From Veillonella infantium (lineage in GTDB: Bacteria > Bacillota > Negativicutes > Veillonellales > Veillonellaceae): a stretch of 64,000 bases of DNA. Below the pieces are notes generated by a model. The model made no database searches. It had not been told where the DNA came from and worked only from the letters and a program-made list of their open reading frames with translations. How positions within the stretch are numbered: the stretch's first letter is position 1; the number at the start of each line of letters is the position of its first letter. The stretch covers positions 1 through 64,000 of the forward strand of contig NZ_PPDD01000008.1 in the NCBI RefSeq assembly GCF_002959895.1, given 5' to 3'. Below, in pieces: positions 17,239 through 26,383 of the stretch. Both the position numbers and the translations under genes were made by a program.

Positions 17239-17267
17239 ATCATACTCCTTATATCTAAATATTTCAA
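17239..17267 (-). promoter_or_regulatory. Promoter of the aldehyde dehydrogenase gene
   Basis: Minus strand TTGAAA (17262-17267), 17 bases, TATGAT (17239-17244). The leader then carries a short perfect repeat GAGGAA-3-TTCCTC (about 17216-17230) ahead of the ribosome binding site. Confidence 0.65.
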
Positions 17268-17330
17268 TCAGATATACTATTTTCGATATATCACTTCTGC
17301 ATTAATATACATAGTTTTAAGCTATATAGA

Positions 17331-17368
17331 AAAACCGCACCCTCTAACACCATAGAGGATGCGGTTTT
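17331..17368 (-). terminator. Terminator downstream of tex
   Basis: AAAACCGCA and TGCGGTTTT flank an inner CCTCT / AGAGG pairing. The hairpin can act on either strand. It lies about 110 bases after tex, between tex and the aldehyde dehydrogenase promoter, so it probably ends the thyA-folA-tex transcript. The intervening DNA holds only an A+T-rich palindrome overlapping the tex stop (17465-17480). Confidence 0.75.
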
Positions 17369-17477
17369 CTATATGATGACTTTTAGTCAATAATATATCT
17401 CATTTAATATCTATTAATATAGATTAACTAGATTGCATAGAATAATGAAGCAAAAAGGACCACGTAGTTATATATAA

Positions 17478-19760
17478 CTATGCTTTTCGACGTTCTCCAT
17501 TATTTCTATTGTTTTGACGGCCACCGTTGTCACGATTATTATTTCGACGTTGACCATTGTTATTTCTGTTTCGGTTATTATCGTTATTCTTTGGCTTTTC
17601 TGGTTGTAATGCTTTTACAGATAAACCGATACGATTACGCTTCACATCAACAGAAATAATTTGAGCTTCGATGATGTCGCCTACAGCCAGTACATCGGAT
17701 GGATGTTGACGGCTATTGCATAATTCACTGCGATGCAAAAGACCATTAGTTTTAAGGCCAAAGTCTACGAAGGCACCAAAGTCAACTACGTTATGAACTG
17801 TACCTTTTACCACAGTACCGACTTTGATATCTTCAAGGCTTACTACATGTTTTCTAGTAAGTGGTGCAGGCAAATCTTCACGAGGGTCACGACCTGGTTT
17901 TGCCAAAGCAGCTAGAATATCTCGTACAGTTGGTACACCTGCATCAAGTTTTGCGGCCATTTTCTCTGCATCAACGAGAGGTAACTTCACTTGTAACGCT
18001 TCTAACTGAGCCTTATCTTGCAAATCTTTTAAGGTAAAGCCTAATTCACCAATAATGCGTTCTGCCAATTCATAAGACTCAGGATGGACAGATGTATTAT
18101 CTAGTGGATTTTTACCGTGTTGCAAGCGAAGGAAACCAGCACATTGTGTGAACGCTGCAGGACCTAGACGAGGTACTTTCAACAATTCTTTACGGCTTTT
18201 AAATACGCCATTCTCTTGACGGTATGCAACGATGTTCTTAGCCACCGTACTAGAAATACCTGCAATATGTTGCAAAATAGCTGGAGATGCTGTGTTAAGC
18301 TCTACCCCAACGTGGTTTACTACGGTTTCAACTACTTGATCTAAAGTATGAGTCAATTGTTTTTGATTGACGTCATGTTGATATTGACCTACACCGATAG
18401 ATTTAGGATCAATTTTAACAGATTCAGCCAATGGATCTTGTACACGGCGCGCAATGGATACGGCGCCGCGAATTGTTACGTCTAAATCTGGTAATTCATC
18501 GATAGCCAATTTAGAAGCAGAATATACAGATGCACCTGCTTCATTGGTGATGATGTAGTGGCAATCTAATTTTTCCTCTTCAATCATGGTAGATGCAAAC
18601 TGCTCTGTTTCGTAGGATGCAGTACCATTACCAATGGATAATAGGGTAACTTTGAACTTGCGGATTTTATCAGCCAACACCTTTTGTGCTTCCTTGCGAA
18701 GCTTTTCACTATTTGTTAAATAGTAGGCACCGTAATCGAGCACATTACCTTGTTGATCAATGATAGCCATCTTACAGCCTGTACGGTACCCAGGGTCAAG
18801 GCCCATAATAACATGGCCTGCCAAAGGTGGTTGTAACAATAGGTTTTTAAGGTTTACACCGAACACCTTGATAGCTTGTTCATCCGCATTTTCCGTTAAC
18901 TCATTGCGGATATCCCGTTCTAGAGCAGGGAAAATTAGACGTTTGTACGCATCTGCTACGGCCGCTGCTTTATAGTCTGCGAAGATAGACTTTGGATTGT
19001 TCTCCAACTTTTGCACCATGTACGCTACATATGTATCACCTGGTACTGTAAGGGCTAATTTTAAGGCCCCTAATTTTTCACCGCGGTTAACCGCCAAGAT
19101 GCGGTGAGATGGCATTTGGCGAACAGGCTCGGCATATTCTGCATATTGCAAGAACTGTTGCTGTACCTCTTCATCACCAGCCAATTCAGCTTGAATAAAG
19201 CCTTCGTTCCACATCTTTTTGCGCAAGTACGCACGGAAGTCTGCACTATCGCTAACGATTTCCGCTACGATATCAGATGCACCTTGAATAGCGTCTTCTG
19301 GTGTTGGTACCTCTTCTGTTACAAATTCTTTAGCAATCTCTAACGGATTACCAGAGGTCACTGTATCGTTAAGGATCATTTCTGCCAACGGCTCTAAGCC
19401 ACGTTCACGAGCAATCATAGCACGCGTACGTTTCTTAGGACGGTACGGTAAATACAAATCCTCTAATTCTTGAAGCTTTGTGGCAGCCTCTAAGGCTTTC
19501 ATCAATTCGTCGGTCATCTTTTCTTGCTCTGTAATAGAGGCAATGATTTCTTGACGACGTGTTTCCAAATTGCGCAAATATTTAATGCGTTCTTCAATGA
19601 TGCGCAATTGCTCATCTTGTAATTCGCCTGTTACCTCTTTACGGTAACGTGCAATAAATGGCACCGTATTGCCTTCGTCTAATAATTCTACGGCAGCTTG
19701 CACCTGCTTTGGCTTAACATTTAATTCACTGCCGATAATGGCAAACATTCTTTCACTCAT
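17478..19760 (-). CDS. tex: Tex-family RNA-binding protein
   Basis: A 760-residue Tex/Spt6-like protein. FIARYRKEVTGELQDEQLR near the N terminus is followed by a YqgF-like RNase H fold (GLDPGYRTGCK), helix-hairpin-helix motifs (HIAGISSTVAKNIVAYR; LKVPRLGPAAF) and a C-terminal S1 domain (GTVVKGTVHNVVDFGAFVD). The end is an Asn/Arg-rich tail that may bind RNA. Tex affects transcription and toxin expression in other bacteria and is highly conserved. Its ATG overlaps the folA stop (ATGA). Confidence 0.93.
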   Translation of the reverse strand: MSERMFAIIGSELNVKPKQVQAAVELLDEGNTVPFIARYRKEVTGELQDEQLRIIEERIKYLRNLETRRQEIIASITEQEKMTDELMKALEAATKLQELEDLYLPYRPKKRTRAMIARERGLEPLAEMILNDTVTSGNPLEIAKEFVTEEVPTPEDAIQGASDIVAEIVSDSADFRAYLRKKMWNEGFIQAELAGDEEVQQQFLQYAEYAEPVRQMPSHRILAVNRGEKLGALKLALTVPGDTYVAYMVQKLENNPKSIFADYKAAAVADAYKRLIFPALERDIRNELTENADEQAIKVFGVNLKNLLLQPPLAGHVIMGLDPGYRTGCKMAIIDQQGNVLDYGAYYLTNSEKLRKEAQKVLADKIRKFKVTLLSIGNGTASYETEQFASTMIEEEKLDCHYIITNEAGASVYSASKLAIDELPDLDVTIRGAVSIARRVQDPLAESVKIDPKSIGVGQYQHDVNQKQLTHTLDQVVETVVNHVGVELNTASPAILQHIAGISSTVAKNIVAYRQENGVFKSRKELLKVPRLGPAAFTQCAGFLRLQHGKNPLDNTSVHPESYELAERIIGELGFTLKDLQDKAQLEALQVKLPLVDAEKMAAKLDAGVPTVRDILAALAKPGRDPREDLPAPLTRKHVVSLEDIKVGTVVKGTVHNVVDFGAFVDFGLKTNGLLHRSELCNSRQHPSDVLAVGDIIEAQIISVDVKRNRIGLSVKALQPEKPKNNDNNRNRNNNGQRRNNNRDNGGRQNNRNNGERRKA

Positions 19761-20251
19761 TTAGATGCCTTTCTGCGATAGGTTACAAAACGATGAGGAT
19801 ATTTATTCTTTTCATCCACTACGCCGTCTACAACGGATTCAATGGTGAAAGCATCCTCTGGAAACTCTGGGAAAAATGCATCCCCTTCAAATTCATGGTC
19901 TACTTCTGTGATGTACATCGTATCTACGTAAGGCAAGAAAGCCTCATATACTTGAGCACCACCGATGACATAGGCCGCATCAAGAGCACGAGCCGCTTCT
20001 GCAGCCGCCTCAGGGCTATGGAAAATCGTAACCCCTTCTGGTGCATCAAAGCCTTTATCGCGGGTAATCACCCAGTGCTCACGATTAGGTAACAAGAACG
20101 GCAAGCTTTCAAAGGTCTTACGTCCCATAATGATGACATGACCTGTCGTTTTCTCTTTAAAGAATTTCAAATCATTCGGCAAGTGCCAAATCAAGGTATT
20201 ATCTTTACCGATCACACGATTATGTGCTACGGCTACGATTAATGCTAACAT
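19757..20251 (-). CDS. folA: Dihydrofolate reductase
   Basis: A 164-residue NADPH-dependent DHFR that regenerates tetrahydrofolate after thymidylate synthesis. LALIVAVAHNRVIGKDNTLIWHLP, MGRKTFESLP, YVIGGAQVYEAFL and TEVDHEFEGDAFFPEF are in the standard order, with the substrate-binding acidic residue replaced by the usual context around WHLPNDL. It follows thyA on the same strand (77 bp gap) and overlaps tex by 4 bp, a common folate-thymidylate arrangement. Confidence 0.94.
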   Translation of the reverse strand: MLALIVAVAHNRVIGKDNTLIWHLPNDLKFFKEKTTGHVIIMGRKTFESLPFLLPNREHWVITRDKGFDAPEGVTIFHSPEAAAEAARALDAAYVIGGAQVYEAFLPYVDTMYITEVDHEFEGDAFFPEFPEDAFTIESVVDGVVDEKNKYPHRFVTYRRKASK

Positions 20252-20279
20252 ACTGCCCTCTTTCGATACATACTATATG

Positions 20280-20363
20280 GCAACAGTCATAATTGTAATA
20301 TTATTTAGCAATGGTCATGAATACAATGCTATACAGCAACAGTCATGGACAATTTACCTAGAT
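20280..20363 (-). repeat. Three degenerate 28 bp tandem copies across the thyA 3' end
   Basis: GCAACAGTCAT-like cores start at 20280, 20308 (GCAATGGTCAT) and 20336, exactly 28 bases apart. The copy at 20336 contains the last thyA codons (MTVAV). The other two lie in the thyA-folA gap. This suggests past slippage at the gene end. Confidence 0.55.
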
Positions 20364-21120
20364 GTTCATAGCCATCTAATGTAACGTCCTCAGGTGTGAA
20401 ATCATAGAAGTCTTTTACATCAGGATTCACAATAATTTTTGGCGCTGGCAACGCTTGATCGCGGCGTGCCAATTGCTCGCGCAATGCTTCTACGTGGTTT
20501 TCATATACATGAGCATTGTTAATAACATGGGTAAATTTACCAGGTTTAAGACCTGTTACTTGAGCAATCATGCATTGTAACGCTGCATATTGAGCCGTGT
20601 TAAATGGAACGCCAAGGCCCATATCGCCACTACGTTGAATGAGCATGCAGTTCAAGTGTCCATCAGCTACATCCCATAATGTTTCATACGCACATGGTTG
20701 CAACGCCATATCATCTAAATCCTCAATATTCCACAATGTAACAATCATACGGCGGCTATCAGGATCTTCTTTGATAGTTTTGATTAAATTGTCTAATTGT
20801 TTGTACTTTGCGATTTGGTAACCATAAGCCTTACCAATGGTGCCGTCTTCACGCATCCACTCATCCCATACGCGCACGTTCATCTCTTGCAATTTACGTA
20901 CATCGTTAGATTGCATTTGCCAAATCCACAACAATTCTTTTACCGCTGTCTTGAAAGCTACAAATTTTGTAGTCAAAATTGGAAATTCCTCTTGCAAATC
21001 GAATTGCATGATTTGATGAGGTAATTTATAGGTCGCAATGCCCGTACGGTTCTGACCATACGTGCCGTGTTCTAAAATATTTTCAATAATACCGAGGTAT
21101 TGTGTATCTGCTAGACTCAT
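20329..21120 (-). CDS. thyA: Thymidylate synthase
   Basis: A 263-residue enzyme converting dUMP and methylene-tetrahydrofolate to dTMP and dihydrofolate. RRMIVTLWN (phosphate binding), [10 protein letters not shown] (nucleophile Cys), [18 protein letters not shown] and [10 protein letters not shown] are present. The usual PCH after the nucleophile is PCA, as in the Bacillus subtilis ThyA-type subfamily (PCVYET), so this looks like a known variant rather than a defect. It heads the thyA-folA-tex operon with GGGGG before the ATG. Confidence 0.93.
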   Translation of the reverse strand: MSLADTQYLGIIENILEHGTYGQNRTGIATYKLPHQIMQFDLQEEFPILTTKFVAFKTAVKELLWIWQMQSNDVRKLQEMNVRVWDEWMREDGTIGKAYGYQIAKYKQLDNLIKTIKEDPDSRRMIVTLWNIEDLDDMALQPCAYETLWDVADGHLNCMLIQRSGDMGLGVPFNTAQYAALQCMIAQVTGLKPGKFTHVINNAHVYENHVEALREQLARRDQALPAPKIIVNPDVKDFYDFTPEDVTLDGYEHLGKLSMTVAV

Positions 21121-21235
21121 ATATCCCCCTAAATCTATGTATAATACGTCGAATAATACTAACCTTATATCTTACAATATATAGTACTATCATACTAAAA
21201 AATACATAGCACTACCATATATGCAGTAAAATTTA

Positions 21236-23119
21236 TTATCCCTTATATTCTGCAATGGCCTGTAAAAAACTGAGGCCATATTTTTTCAATTTTGCTTCCC
21301 CTACGCCCTTAACATTACCAAACTCACCCAATGTGGTTGGTCGTAAATTAGCTAAGTCAATAAGCACAGTATCAGGGAAGATAAGATATGGTCGAAGGCC
21401 AGCCTCTTCGGCTAGGCGCTTACGATGTTGTCGCAAGTGTTCAAATAAACCACTCGATCCGGAATTAGATTTTCCTCGCGCCACAGTGGACGTAGATCTA
21501 CTAGTGCGAGATGGTACAGACACATGTTGTCTAATTTCCTCTACCTCTTTATGACCTGCTAAGACTTCCTCTGCACCAGCCGTTAAAGATAGTACCGGAT
21601 ATTTACCTGTAGAGCTACGCAAGTAGCCAGAAGCCACAAATTGTTGAATAAGGCCCTTAATCGATTTCTCGTCTACATTGCTTAATAAACCAAATACAGG
21701 CAATGCATCATGACCTGCGCGCATGATGCGATCAGTTCGCTCACCGCGCACAATAGAGGTAATCATAGATACGCCATAGCGCTCATCAGTGCCCATAATG
21801 GCACGGAAGATGGCCTTCGCCTCTTTTGTTACATTTACCTTATGGGCGGAACCTTTACAGGAGCTACAATTGTCACATGTGGTCCAGACAGTGCTTTCAC
21901 CAAAATAGTTAAGCATATATTTACGCAAACAATTACTGCAGAAACAATAGTCAATCATGGATTGTAACTTGCGAAGTTCCACCTCTTGTCTCTCAGGCGT
22001 TTCGATGGACTGTTCAATTAAATACTTGTGAACCTGTACATCCTGCCCGCTGTAGAGCAAAATACATTCTGCAGGGGCTCCATCGCGACCTGCACGGCCC
22101 GCCTCTTGATAGTAGGACTCCATATTACGCGGCATTTGATAATGCAATACATAGCGCACATTACTTTTATCAATGCCCATGCCAAAGGCATTGGTAGCCA
22201 CCATAACCTGTAATTTATCGTCTGCATAGGCATTTTGCATCTCACGACGTACCTCGTCGCTGAGCCCTCCGTGATAATGACCTACCTTAATGCCTGCACG
22301 GGTTAGATTTTCATACACCCGATCTACATCCTTGCGCGTCGCACAGTAGATAATACCATTTTCATTGGCATGTTGACGCACATAATGGATTACATAATCC
22401 ATGCGTTTAGGTGTACGGATGACAGAGAAGGATAAATTAGGCCGGTCAAAGCCCGTTACGTACACATTCGCATTATCGAGACCTAATAGTTTCTTAATAT
22501 CATTTTCTACATATTTCGTCGCCGTCGCTGTGAAAGCACCTACAATAGGTCTCTTCGGTAGCGAGTTGAGCCACTCACCAATGAGACGATAGGACGGTCT
22601 AAAGTCATGGCCCCACTCTGAAATACAGTGAGCCTCATCAACGATGACTTGAGCAATGGGCAACGCTCGCAATACATTACAGAAAAAATTAGAACCTAGT
22701 CGCTCTGGTGCAATATATAAGAGCTTAATCTTGCCACTGCGTACCTCGTACATAGTCTTATTAAACTCCGCTTGGGTAAGGGTACTATTAATGAGTGCCG
22801 CTGGAATGTTCTGCACTAATAGACCATCTACTTGGTCTTTCATAAGGGAAATGAGTGGCGAAAACACGATAGTAAGGCCCGGCTTGCAAAGAGCAGGAAT
22901 CTGGAAACAAATAGACTTGCCGGCCCCTGTTGGCATGATACCAATTACATCTTCATTGCGTAATAAGGAAGCAATAGGAGCCTCCTGAGCCGGTCTAAAG
23001 GAGGTATACCCAAAGTATGTTTCCAACATACGCAATGCGTGTTGCTTCATTTGGGCATGTTGGTTCGCCCCATCATGCTGTGTTCCCACAACGTTCTTTG
23101 TGGTTTGCTGTTGTTCCAT
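21236..23119 (-). CDS. recQ: ATP-dependent DNA helicase RecQ
   Basis: A 627-residue superfamily-2 3'-5' helicase. Walker A MPTGAGKS, DEAHCISEWGHDFRP, the aromatic-rich loop, GRAGRDG and four zinc-ligand cysteines (FCSNCLRKY...TTCDNCSSC) are followed by a winged-helix RQC part and a C-terminal HRDC domain (about residues 545-627). It acts in RecF-pathway recombination and fork repair. GGAGGG lies before the ATG. It is monocistronic, divergent from putP across a 323 bp gap. Confidence 0.95.
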   Translation of the reverse strand: MEQQQTTKNVVGTQHDGANQHAQMKQHALRMLETYFGYTSFRPAQEAPIASLLRNEDVIGIMPTGAGKSICFQIPALCKPGLTIVFSPLISLMKDQVDGLLVQNIPAALINSTLTQAEFNKTMYEVRSGKIKLLYIAPERLGSNFFCNVLRALPIAQVIVDEAHCISEWGHDFRPSYRLIGEWLNSLPKRPIVGAFTATATKYVENDIKKLLGLDNANVYVTGFDRPNLSFSVIRTPKRMDYVIHYVRQHANENGIIYCATRKDVDRVYENLTRAGIKVGHYHGGLSDEVRREMQNAYADDKLQVMVATNAFGMGIDKSNVRYVLHYQMPRNMESYYQEAGRAGRDGAPAECILLYSGQDVQVHKYLIEQSIETPERQEVELRKLQSMIDYCFCSNCLRKYMLNYFGESTVWTTCDNCSSCKGSAHKVNVTKEAKAIFRAIMGTDERYGVSMITSIVRGERTDRIMRAGHDALPVFGLLSNVDEKSIKGLIQQFVASGYLRSSTGKYPVLSLTAGAEEVLAGHKEVEEIRQHVSVPSRTSRSTSTVARGKSNSGSSGLFEHLRQHRKRLAEEAGLRPYLIFPDTVLIDLANLRPTTLGEFGNVKGVGEAKLKKYGLSFLQAIAEYKG

Positions 23120-23442
23120 AGGGCCCTCCTTTCATGTTCCAGAAATATACATACAAGACCATAATTATGACTATCACTGACGATATGTCGTATACAAAAC
23201 ACGAAATATCGTTTTTCCATTCTTATATTTTAACATATTTCATATGCCGTTGGGTTTATTAGTATATACGATTTCTCAGTCCAACGTCTAATGCATATCT
23301 TGAAAGCCAAGCTCCAAAATTTGTATAGAAACTACGTAATATCACGAAATTTTTACACTCTAAAGCGCTAATATATGGTACAATAGGAATTATTTATAAT
23401 ACTATAGAATAGAACTACAACCTAAGGAGGTCTTATATAGGC
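23120..23442. promoter_or_regulatory. Divergent recQ/putP intergenic region with putP extended -10
   Basis: For putP an extended -10 TGGTACAAT (23376-23384, plus strand) is visible without a convincing -35. AAGGAGG (23424-23430) lies 12 bases before the ATG. Several short A+T-rich palindromes, such as ACGA-TATG-TCGT, lie between 23190 and 23215. No recognisable recQ promoter or LexA-type box was found. Confidence 0.45.
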
Positions 23443-24930
23443 ATGACACAAGACAACTTAATGATTATAATCGCCTTTGCCTTATACCTAGGACTCATGA
23501 TGTATATCGGGGTCTACTATTACAGGAAATCTAATAGCATTGGTGATTACATCCTCGGTGGCCGACAACTAGGACCATGGATTACAGCACTTAGTGCGGA
23601 AGCATCAGATATGAGTGGTTGGATGCTCATGGGTGTGCCGGGCCTAGCATATACTACGGGGATTTCTGGTGTATGGATTGCCGTAGGCCTCACATTGGGT
23701 ACATGGGCGAACTGGAAATTTGTTTCTAGACGCTTACGTAACCATACAGAGGTAGCTAGCGACAGTTTAACCTTACCGGATTACTTGAAGAATCGTTTCC
23801 ACGATCAATCCCATTCGGTAGCTGTCATTTCCGCTTTGTTTATCTTGATTTTCTTCTTGATATATACATCATCAGGCTTTGTGGCAGGGGGCAAGTTGTT
23901 CAATACCATCTTTGGTCTTGATTACACAGTATCCCTCTTTATTACAGCAGGCATCGTCGTATTCTATACATTCCTCGGTGGCTTCCTCGCCGTATCTTGG
24001 ACAGACTGTATCCAAGGGGCATTGATGTTCTTTGCCATCTTAGCAGTACCAATTACGGCTGCTATGTTTATGGGTGGCCCTATTGAAACATTCCAACTCA
24101 TCCAACATGAATTTCCACAAGGGCTTAGCCTATTCGGAGACCCGTCTGATTGGTTCACATGGGCTATCGGCTTAATTTCTTCTCTTGGTTGGGGCCTTGG
24201 CTACTTCGGTCAACCTCATATCCTCGTAAGATTCATGGCTATCTCCGATGCGAAAGAGCTTAAGAAATCTACAAATATCGCCATGGTTTGGGTTATCTTA
24301 TCCCTTATGGCAGCCATCGCTGTAGGCCTCATCGGTCACGTATATATGTTGCCTGATGTATTAGTAGGTACAGATGCGGAAACTGTATTCCTCATCATGA
24401 CAGAACGTCTCTTTACTCCATTTGTAGCAGGTCTCATCTGGTCTGCAGTACTCGCAGCTATCATGAGTACCGCATCTGCTCAGTTATTAGTAACAGCTTC
24501 TGCTATTTCTAATGACTTCTATGCCAATATTATTCATCCTAAAGCGAGTGATAAGGAATTGGTTCTCGTAAGTCGTATCGTAGTACTTATCGTAGCATTG
24601 ATTGCCATCTATATGGCGATGGATCCTGATAGCTACATCTTAACAATGGTTGCTTATGCATGGGCAGGCTTTGGTGCAGCATTTGGTCCAGCTATCTTGT
24701 TCTCCTTATTTTGGAAACGTATGACACGTCATGGCTGTATCGCCGGTATCGTCGTAGGTGGTTTAACAGTACTCATTTGGAAACAATTTGGATTCCTTGG
24801 CCTTTACGAAATCGTGCCAGGCTTCATCTTCTCTTCCATCGCTATCTACGTAGTGAGTATCATGGGTAAATTGCCTCCTCGTCCTGTTCTTAAGGATTAC
24901 CGAGAAGCAGAAAAAATGCACGTTCTATAA
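23443..24930 (+). CDS. putP: Sodium/proline symporter
   Basis: A 495-residue SSS-family permease with about 12-13 membrane helices. It starts with an extracytoplasmic N terminus and carries the family motifs YYYRKSNSIGDYILGGRQLGPWITALSAEASDMSGWML and GYFGQPHILVRFMA. Close agreement with PutP in length and motifs favours Na+-coupled proline uptake as nutrient or osmoprotectant, although other SSS substrates cannot be excluded. It is a single-gene unit on the plus strand ending at a bidirectional terminator. Confidence 0.92.
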   Translation: MTQDNLMIIIAFALYLGLMMYIGVYYYRKSNSIGDYILGGRQLGPWITALSAEASDMSGWMLMGVPGLAYTTGISGVWIAVGLTLGTWANWKFVSRRLRNHTEVASDSLTLPDYLKNRFHDQSHSVAVISALFILIFFLIYTSSGFVAGGKLFNTIFGLDYTVSLFITAGIVVFYTFLGGFLAVSWTDCIQGALMFFAILAVPITAAMFMGGPIETFQLIQHEFPQGLSLFGDPSDWFTWAIGLISSLGWGLGYFGQPHILVRFMAISDAKELKKSTNIAMVWVILSLMAAIAVGLIGHVYMLPDVLVGTDAETVFLIMTERLFTPFVAGLIWSAVLAAIMSTASAQLLVTASAISNDFYANIIHPKASDKELVLVSRIVVLIVALIAIYMAMDPDSYILTMVAYAWAGFGAAFGPAILFSLFWKRMTRHGCIAGIVVGGLTVLIWKQFGFLGLYEIVPGFIFSSIAIYVVSIMGKLPPRPVLKDYREAEKMHVL

Positions 24931-24969
24931 ATTAGAAATCGTACATTTGAAAATTACATATATAAAAAT

Positions 24970-25001
24970 AGAGCTAGTTGATTCAACGATCAACTAGCTC
25001 T
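24970..25001. terminator. Bidirectional terminator between putP and the WYL gene
   Basis: A 13 bp perfect stem (AGAGCTAGTTGAT) with a 6 nt loop, followed by TTTTATT on the plus strand and by ATTTTTATA on the minus strand. It serves the convergent putP and WYL-regulator genes; the WYL stop is 5 bases away. Confidence 0.88.
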
Positions 25002-25005
25002 TTTA

Positions 25006-26034
25006 TTATGAGTATTGTTCTAGACCTTCCTTAATAGCTTCTTTTACTTCTGCTACGAGGGATGCTGGTGAAAGTACTTTCACACTTTGCATGTATTGAA
25101 GTGCCCAATACTTGAAGGCATCATGATTAACACGTACACGGCATACAACGTCATCAGCTGTAACGCTGGTGAATTCCACATTGCCATCGAACCAATCTAA
25201 AATTTGATTCACAATGGATCGCTTTGCCTTAAAGCTTACAGTAACGGATTCACCGCCGAACATGTAGATATGTTCTTTTACATATTGCGACACATTAAAG
25301 GTGCGTTGCTGATGATAGCCCTTTATCTCCCGTAAAGGTTTTCTACGTTCACTAAGCACCGTAATGTGTGCAATTCGATCGACACGTAATGTAGACATGT
25401 CATCATAATTTTCGTGATTCCCAACTAGGTAATAATGTCCTCGATTCATAACTAGTTGGAATGGATTGAATACATACTTCCGCTCCTTGTTATCTGGACC
25501 AAGATTAATATGTAAACGTTTATCCACGTCAGGTTGGCAATAAGCCAAGGAAATTTTTCTCCCCTTTTGTATTGCTTCTTCTATGAGATCAATGTTAAGG
25601 AATAAGTCCTGACTTCTATGAAGGTAACCCGTAGCACTTTCAATATCAATACCATGAGGCTTGAAATGAGAGCTCCCCAATTTAGCAACACGACTAATTA
25701 AATCCTTACGTTGAGATGCAGTAATATGGCGAGAAGCCAATATACCATCAATTAATAATCTCAATTCTGAATCTTCAAAGGTATGAATCATATAGAAATC
25801 AGTACGGCGAATCGTGCCATCTGCTCCTACGGCAGACTCTTCACATTGAATACCAAAATCACCAGATTCATATAAATCATTTAAATGACGGCCTAAGGTC
25901 TTCCGATCGACGGATACCTCGTACCGCTCGGCTAATATACTGCGAATCTCTTCTTGAGATAAAGTATGATTAGCATCCGTTTCACTTTTCAGGATTTCTA
26001 GTATATATACTAGAACGGCCTTCTTAGATGCCAT
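25006..26034 (-). CDS. WYL-domain transcriptional regulator
   Basis: A 342-residue regulator. An N-terminal winged helix (LSQEEIRSILAERYEVSVDRKTLGRHLNDLYE) is followed by a WYL ligand-sensing domain (about residues 145-230) with FNPFQLVMNRGHYYLVG and LRVDRIAHI, and a C-terminal WCX-like region. WYL proteins respond to nucleic-acid or nucleotide signals and control defence or stress genes in several bacteria. No target operon adjoins it. Direct repeats with TTGTATTA in its upstream region may be operators. AAAAGGAG precedes the ATG. Confidence 0.88.
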   Translation of the reverse strand: MASKKAVLVYILEILKSETDANHTLSQEEIRSILAERYEVSVDRKTLGRHLNDLYESGDFGIQCEESAVGADGTIRRTDFYMIHTFEDSELRLLIDGILASRHITASQRKDLISRVAKLGSSHFKPHGIDIESATGYLHRSQDLFLNIDLIEEAIQKGRKISLAYCQPDVDKRLHINLGPDNKERKYVFNPFQLVMNRGHYYLVGNHENYDDMSTLRVDRIAHITVLSERRKPLREIKGYHQQRTFNVSQYVKEHIYMFGGESVTVSFKAKRSIVNQILDWFDGNVEFTSVTADDVVCRVRVNHDAFKYWALQYMQSVKVLSPASLVAEVKEAIKEGLEQYS

Positions 26035-26383
26035 AAAAGACTCCTTTTACAAATAATACAATAAAAACAACATTGTAATTAATACAATATATAATATCAT
26101 CCACAACACACAGGATGATGTTCACAAAAATACCCATACATAGTATACCATACTTTTCATATATGGTTCATTTATTTCTCATTAATTTTATCGATTTACT
26201 ATACTTATTCAGCAATATTAAATAACTAAATGTAATAATTATTAAAAAAGATTAAATTAAATTATATAAAACAAAAACCCATTACTACTTAATACATATA
26301 AATGTTATAAGTGTAATGGGTTTTATGTTTATTCTGAAAGTTATATGAATCCTAAAATATATTTTTAGAATTCTACCGATAGA
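26035..26383. other. 349 bp gap: WYL gene upstream region and methyltransferase terminator
   Basis: Near the WYL gene lie two AAT-AATACAATA direct repeats (about 26051-26063 and 26087-26099) and a 7 bp inverted repeat ATCATCC-10-GGATGAT (26096-26119). The middle part is A+T rich without recognisable features. The far end holds the terminator at 26274-26324. Confidence 0.4.
26274..26324 (-). terminator. Terminator of the methyltransferase gene
   Basis: Perfect 12 bp arms AAAACCCATTAC / GTAATGGGTTTT with further partial pairing inside (ACTTA / TAAGT), and a T-rich run on either side. It lies 60 bases downstream of the methyltransferase stop. Confidence 0.75.

Noticed and set aside
20639-20821. 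Defective thymidylate synthase because PCH is replaced by PCA
   Set aside because: The surrounding residues match the Bacillus ThyA-type subfamily, which has PCV/PCA instead of PCH. The enzyme is otherwise complete.
23120-23442. LexA/SOS box in front of recQ
   Set aside because: Short palindromes such as ACGA-TATG-TCGT do not match the CGAAC-N4-GTTCG consensus of Firmicutes LexA.
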